A stretch of 32,600 nucleotides of DNA from contig JAOATY010000043.1 of assembly GCA_030157865.1 (NCBI GenBank), forward strand, positions 1 through 32,600. The letters are read 5' to 3'. This document shows positions 24,799 through 32,600 of the stretch, one piece after another; the first letter of the stretch is position 1, and every line of letters begins with the position of its first letter. This DNA comes from Candidatus Nanopelagicales bacterium. Its GTDB lineage: Bacteria; Actinomycetota; Actinomycetes; S36-B12; UBA5976. Made by a program: the position numbers and the translations under genes. Below the pieces are notes generated by a model. That model was not told where the DNA came from. It did not search any database and saw nothing but the letters and a program-made list of their open reading frames with translations.

Positions 24799-27700
24799 TT
24801 ATGAACGGTATTGACCCATGTCGTAATCTTCCAAGCGAACTGCTTCGCCGGAAGCCTGACCGAAGTCGCCGTAGTCGTAGTCGTCGTAGACGCTCATTGC
24901 GGCGTAGACGGCTGCCTTGGCTTCTTCGGTTGGTTCGACCTTGACATTGCGGTAACGCGGAAGACCGGTACCTGCTGGGATCAACTTTCCGATGATTACG
25001 TTTTCCTTTAGACCAAGCAATGGATCGCGCTTGCCGTTGATTGCAGCATCGGTAAGGACACGAGTTGTCTCCTGGAACGATGCAGCCGACAACCAAGATT
25101 CAGTTGCAAGTGATGCCTTGGTGATACCCATTAGCTCTGGACGAGCTGATGCTGGCTTGCCACCTTCTGCAACTAGACGACGGTTGTCGTTTTCGTATGC
25201 GGAACGCTCAACAAGTTCACCGGTTAGGAATGTAGATTCAGCCTGTTCAACGATGATTACTCGCTTCAACATCTGGCGCACGATTACTTCGATGTGCTTA
25301 TCGTGAATCGATACACCCTGTGAACGGTAGACCTCTTGAACTTCATCAGTTAAGTGGATCTGAACCTGACGTGGACCACGGATACGAAGAACTTCCTTCG
25401 GATCTGGCTTACCAACAAGGATCAAGTCACCAGCTGTGACAGTCTGACCATCTTCAACTACCAACTTGGCACGCTTGGAAACTGGGTATTCCAGTTCTTC
25501 GGAACCGTCGTCAGGAATAACGATGACCTTCTTGGCCTTGTCTGATTCATCAATACGTACGCGGCCAGTAGCTGCGGAGATTGGTGAAACACCCTTTGGA
25601 GTACGAGCTTCGAAAAGTTCGACTACGCGAGGTAGACCGTGTGTGATGTCTCCACCGTCAGATGCAGCACCACCCGTGTGGAAGGTACGCATAGTTAGCT
25701 GAGTTCCTGGCTCACCAATTGACTGAGCAGCGATGATGCCAACGGCTTCACCAATGTCAACCAACTTGGATGTTGCAAGGGAACGACCGTAGCAACGAGC
25801 ACAAGTTCCAAAGCGGCTGTCACATGTGAGAACCGAACGAACCTTGATTTCGTCTACGCCGGCAGCAACCATGGCATCGATGTCGAGAATGCCGATGTCC
25901 TGACCTGCAGCGAACAAGGTCTTGCCATCTACAACTACATCTTCTGCCAAGCAGCGGGATGCAATTGAAGTGTCCAAGAAGTCTTCAGCAGAGCCATCGG
26001 CCTTGCGAATCACCTTAGATAGACCACGATCGGTGCCACAGTCTTCTTCACGGATGATTACATCCTGTGAAACGTCAACTAGACGACGAGTTAGGTAACC
26101 GGAGTCAGCTGTACGAAGTGCGGTATCAGCAAGACCCTTACGAGCACCGTGTGTAGAGATGAAGTACTCAAGTACTGACAAACCTTCACGGAAGTTGCTC
26201 TTGATCGGGCGAGGAATAATTTCACCCTTAGGGTTTGCTACCAGACCACGCATACCTGCAATCTGACGAATCTGAAGCATGTTGCCTCGCGCACCGGAGT
26301 TAACCATCATCCAGACCGGGTTAGTGGTCGGGAAGTTTTCCTGCATAGCTTCGGCAACCTTGTTGGTTGTGTCAGTCCATACTTCGATTAGTTCCTGGCG
26401 ACGCTCGGAGTCTGCAATCAAACCACGGTCGTACTGCTTTTGGATCTTGTCAGCCTTCTCTTCAGCTTCAGCAAGTAAGCCTGCCTTAGCGGAAGGTGCA
26501 ACAACATCTGCGAACGAGATAGTTACGCCAGAGCGAGTTGCCCAGCGGAAGCCAGCTTCCTTCAAAGCATCCAGAGTCGCAGCGACCTGGACCTTTGAGT
26601 AACGCTCAGCAAGGTCATTGATAACTTCACCAAGCTTTGACTTCTTAACTTCTTCGTTAACAAACGGGTAGTTTGCTGGAAGTGTTTCGTTGAACAATGC
26701 GCGACCCAATGTGGTTTCGATTGTCTTTGAAGACGATTCGCCACCCATTTCAGTAACTACATTTTCCAAACGAATCTTTACGTTCGCCTGAAGTGCTAGT
26801 TCGTTGCGATCGAAAGCCATGATGGCTTCTGATAGCGAACCGAATGCACGACCAGCACCAACGCCTGCTGCATCATCGCGAGTTAGCGAGTACAGACCAA
26901 GAACCATGTCCTGGGTTGGTGATGTGATTGGACGACCGTTTGCAGGCGACAAAATGTTGTTTGTCGAAAGCATAAGTACGCGGGCTTCAGCCTGGGCTTC
27001 CGCAGAAAGTGGTACGTGTACCGCCATCTGGTCACCGTCGAAGTCAGCGTTGAATGCTGTACATACAAGCGGGTGAATCTGGATTGCCTTACCTTCAATG
27101 AGCTGTGGCTCGAAAGCTTGGATACCCAAACGGTGCAAAGTAGGTGCGCGGTTAAGCAGAACTGGATGCTCGGTAATTACTTCTTCAAGTACATCCCAAA
27201 CAACTGAACGCTGACGTTCAACCATGCGCTTTGCGCTCTTGATGTTCTGTGCGTGGTTTAGATCAACCAAGCGCTTCATTACGAAAGGCTTGAAGAGTTC
27301 TAACGCCATCTGCTTAGGCAGACCACACTGGTGCAGCTTTAGCTGTGGACCAACAACAATTACCGAACGACCTGAGTAGTCAACGCGCTTGCCAAGAAGG
27401 TTCTGGCGGAAGCGGCCTTGCTTACCCTTAAGCATGTCGGACAGTGACTTAAGTGGACGGTTACCCGGACCAGTTACTGGACGACCACGGCGACCGTTGT
27501 CGAACAACGCGTCAACAGATTCCTGAAGCATGCGCTTTTCGTTGTTAACGATGATCTCAGGTGCACCAAGATCAAGCAGACGCTTTAGACGGTTGTTGCG
27601 GTTGATAACGCGACGGTAAAGATCGTTTAGATCTGAAGTTGCGAAACGTCCACCATCAAGCTGAACCATCGGACGTAGATCTGGTGGAATAACCGGAACT

Positions 27701-28647
27701 GCATCCAAGACCATTGCGGCTGGGTGGTTTGTGGTGTTCAAGAATGCGTTAACAACCTTGAGACGCTTAAGCGCACGAGTCTTCTTTTGACCCTTGCCAT
27801 TGATGATGATGTCCTTTAGCTTTACTGCTTCTGCTTCAAGATCGAATGTTTCCAAACGAGCCTTGATTGCTGCAGCGCCCATGCCACCCTTGAAGTAGCG
27901 ACCGAAACGGTCACGCATTTCACGGTAAAGCATTTCGTCACCTTCAAGGTCTTGGACCTTAAGAGTGCGGAAGCGATCAAAAACTTTGACCAGACGATCG
28001 ATCTTTGCATCTTCGCGCTTGCGGATCTGAGTAACTTCACGTTCTCCGGATTCGCGAACCTTGCGCTTGATGTCTGCCTTGGCGCCTTCAGCTTCAAGTT
28101 CAGCTAAGTCGGCTTCCATCTTCTTTAGGCGTGCGTCTACATCAGCATCGCGCTTCTTGATCAGGTTGTTGCGATCTTCGTTAAGACGAGCTTCCAAGCT
28201 TGGAAGGTCTTCACGACGAGCAGCTTCGTCAACCGAAGTGATCATGTAAGCAGCGAAGTAAATTACCTTTTCTAGATCCTTTGGAGCTAGATCAAGTAAG
28301 TAACCAAGACGGCTAGGTACGCCCTTGAAGTACCAGATGTGTGTTACTGGTGCAGCAAGTTCGATGTGACCCATGCGCTCGCGGCGAACCTTGGAACGTG
28401 TGACTTCAACGCCACAACGCTCACAAACGATTCCCTTGAATCGCACGCGCTTGTACTTACCGCAGTAACATTCCCAGTCACGAGTCGGTCCGAAGATCTT
28501 TTCGCAGAAAAGACCATCGCGCTCTGGCTTGAGTGTGCGGTAGTTAATTGTTTCTGGTTTCTTGACTTCACCATGCGACCACAAACGGATGTTCTCGGCG
28601 CTAGCTAGGCCGATCCGCAGTTCGTCGAAGAAGTTGACGTCCAACAC
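24799..28647 (-). CDS. rpoC: DNA-directed RNA polymerase beta-prime subunit
   Basis: RpoC carries the polymerase catalytic site. The 1282-residue product starts with GTG ([20 protein letters not shown]), the actinobacterial start, with GAGGA eight bases upstream. The N-terminal zinc ribbon uses Cys60, 62, 75 and 78. Residues about 141-230 form the highly charged helical insertion known from actinobacterial polymerases. The catalytic motif NADFDGD has Asp535, 537 and 539, the same numbering as I recall for Mycobacterium tuberculosis. The second zinc site is seen in EEDCGTDRG and [11 protein letters not shown], and the trigger-loop region is in [16 protein letters not shown]. It follows rpoB by 54 bases and ends at a strong terminator. 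Confidence 0.98.
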   Translation of the reverse strand: MLDVNFFDELRIGLASAENIRLWSHGEVKKPETINYRTLKPERDGLFCEKIFGPTRDWECYCGKYKRVRFKGIVCERCGVEVTRSKVRRERMGHIELAAPVTHIWYFKGVPSRLGYLLDLAPKDLEKVIYFAAYMITSVDEAARREDLPSLEARLNEDRNNLIKKRDADVDARLKKMEADLAELEAEGAKADIKRKVRESGEREVTQIRKREDAKIDRLVKVFDRFRTLKVQDLEGDEMLYREMRDRFGRYFKGGMGAAAIKARLETFDLEAEAVKLKDIIINGKGQKKTRALKRLKVVNAFLNTTNHPAAMVLDAVPVIPPDLRPMVQLDGGRFATSDLNDLYRRVINRNNRLKRLLDLGAPEIIVNNEKRMLQESVDALFDNGRRGRPVTGPGNRPLKSLSDMLKGKQGRFRQNLLGKRVDYSGRSVIVVGPQLKLHQCGLPKQMALELFKPFVMKRLVDLNHAQNIKSAKRMVERQRSVVWDVLEEVITEHPVLLNRAPTLHRLGIQAFEPQLIEGKAIQIHPLVCTAFNADFDGDQMAVHVPLSAEAQAEARVLMLSTNNILSPANGRPITSPTQDMVLGLYSLTRDDAAGVGAGRAFGSLSEAIMAFDRNELALQANVKIRLENVVTEMGGESSSKTIETTLGRALFNETLPANYPFVNEEVKKSKLGEVINDLAERYSKVQVAATLDALKEAGFRWATRSGVTISFADVVAPSAKAGLLAEAEEKADKIQKQYDRGLIADSERRQELIEVWTDTTNKVAEAMQENFPTTNPVWMMVNSGARGNMLQIRQIAGMRGLVANPKGEIIPRPIKSNFREGLSVLEYFISTHGARKGLADTALRTADSGYLTRRLVDVSQDVIIREEDCGTDRGLSKVIRKADGSAEDFLDTSIASRCLAEDVVVDGKTLFAAGQDIGILDIDAMVAAGVDEIKVRSVLTCDSRFGTCARCYGRSLATSKLVDIGEAVGIIAAQSIGEPGTQLTMRTFHTGGAASDGGDITHGLPRVVELFEARTPKGVSPISAATGRVRIDESDKAKKVIVIPDDGSEELEYPVSKRAKLVVEDGQTVTAGDLILVGKPDPKEVLRIRGPRQVQIHLTDEVQEVYRSQGVSIHDKHIEVIVRQMLKRVIIVEQAESTFLTGELVERSAYENDNRRLVAEGGKPASARPELMGITKASLATESWLSAASFQETTRVLTDAAINGKRDPLLGLKENVIIGKLIPAGTGLPRYRNVKVEPTEEAKAAVYAAMSVYDDYDYGDFGQASGEAVRLEDYDMGQYRS

Positions 28648-28701
28648 TTTGAGTTCCTCTATTTCTAGTTAAGTTTCGGGTTTCGTCTGTTCTGACCGGG
28701 A

Positions 28702-32163
<3,462 letters not shown>

Positions 32164-32263
32164 CAGTCGTCCTTCCGAGCTAGCTGTAATCCGAGCGCGC
32201 TAAAGGAACCTAGTCAAATTGAGGTACACAAATGACAGGTGTTTTAGGGCACGGCGAATTTGT

Positions 32264-32293
32264 AGCATACCTAGAGGCGGCAGCCACTGTCCA
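32264..32293 (-). promoter_or_regulatory. Predicted proximal rpoB promoter
   Basis: On the minus strand TGGACA (32293-32288) and TATGCT (32269-32264) are separated by 18 bases. The -10 box is good. Transcription would begin near 32257, about 95 bases before the TTG start. A-tract repeats GAAAATCGAG lie directly upstream of the -35 box. Confidence 0.55.
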
Positions 32294-32426
32294 ATGCAGC
32301 TCGATTTTTCCTGAAAACCCTCGATTTTCGCGCCTTCTGCACTGACTTGGACAGCTAGGGCCAAGTGCGCCAGACCGAAATCATCGGTTTACAGGGGGAA
32401 GACTGCATTTCTTAACTTGCCCGCCA

Positions 32427-32455
32427 ATAGTCGCTCACAACCGGACTCATGTCAA
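32427..32455 (-). promoter_or_regulatory. Possible distal rpoB promoter
   Basis: On the minus strand a perfect TTGACA (32455-32450) is followed after 17 bases by GACTAT (32432-32427). The -35 box is ideal and the -10 box is weak. It would give a leader of about 255 bases. Confidence 0.4.
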
Positions 32456-32562
32456 GCACCGAACACGCACTGTGACAAAGGCGTTATCTTCACAAAGGCA
32501 CATGCATCAAACAATGGTTGCCAATTAAACAATGCGCCATAAATATTTTTACTTGAACAAAT

Positions 32563-32597
32563 AAAAAGGTGGCTCCCCCGAGGGAACCACCTTTTTA
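32563..32597. terminator. Intrinsic terminator at the right edge (upstream operon, probably rplJL)
   Basis: AAAAAGGTGG and CCACCTTTTT are perfect arms. The stem continues as TCCC/GGGA after one mismatch, with a CCGA loop. On the minus strand the stem is followed by TTTTTATTTG, so it would end a transcript arriving from the right. The rplJ-rplL operon normally sits there, but this is not visible in the window. The flanking A and T runs make it potentially bidirectional. Confidence 0.85.
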
Positions 32598-32600
32598 GGT

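Larger units (their letters stand above)
32164..32600 (-). other. rpoB upstream region (no gene)
   Basis: This 437-bp non-coding stretch holds two candidate rpoB promoters, a 9-bp direct repeat with 20-bp period (CTCGATTTT at 32300 and 32320), a flanking imperfect inverted repeat (32287-32299 with 32337-32354) and a terminator at the right edge. The leader between the proximal promoter and rpoB is about 95 bases and has only weak potential pairing. No tRNA or small ORF was recognised. Confidence 0.7.

Overview
The window is a chromosomal housekeeping segment. Apart from a partial hydrolase gene at the left edge, every gene lies on the minus strand, so transcription runs from the right end toward the left. 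The proteins are clearly actinobacterial. RpoB has a TTG start and a Mycobacterium-like N-terminus. RpoC carries the long charged helical insertion after about residue 140 that is typical of Actinobacteria. Adenylate kinase is the short-LID type, bL17 has a long acidic tail, and an actinobacterial-type ABC-F protein is present. Base composition looks close to balanced by eye (not counted) and intergenic gaps are very short. Together this points to a streamlined, lower-GC actinobacterium such as the freshwater acI/Nanopelagicales group. That placement is inference, not proof.

Layout in the direction of transcription (right to left): a terminator of an upstream unit (probably rplJL, outside the window), then about 400 bp with two candidate promoters, then rpoB-rpoC and a strong intrinsic terminator. 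Next comes a lone nucleoside 2-deoxyribosyltransferase-like gene, then a 447-bp non-coding region holding the str promoter and a structured leader. The str operon (rpsL-rpsG-fusA-tuf) follows. A GNRA-capped hairpin separates it from the S10 operon (rpsJ-rplC-rplD-rplW-rplB-rpsS-rplV-rpsC-rplP-rpmC-rpsQ), which runs directly into the spc operon (rplN-rplX-rplE-rpsN-rpsH-rplF-rplR-rpsE-rpmD-rplO-secY-adk-map). After a 176-bp gap comes the alpha operon (infA-rpmJ-rpsM-rpsK-rpsD-rpoA-rplQ), with truA, an ABC-F ATPase and a small ABM-fold protein attached. At the left edge the convergent 3' end of a beta-lactamase-family serine hydrolase closes the window.

Functionally this is the core gene-expression island: three RNA polymerase subunits (alpha, beta, beta-prime), elongation factors G and Tu, IF-1, 26 ribosomal proteins, the SecY channel, N-terminal methionine removal (Map), adenylate homeostasis (Adk) and tRNA pseudouridylation (TruA). 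Start codons were reset where the Shine-Dalgarno site and family homology agree (rplF, rpsJ, rpsG, rpsL, rplV and the ABM gene). One gene (rpmJ) is too short to be obvious and was read by hand.

I found no mobile elements, CRISPR arrays, tRNA or rRNA genes, and no new multi-gene system. The most interesting material is non-coding: a multi-hairpin leader ahead of rpsL containing a repeated element, a 13-bp hairpin inside the first codons of truA, a 16-bp hairpin between rplO and secY, and a composite repeat architecture upstream of the rpoB promoter.
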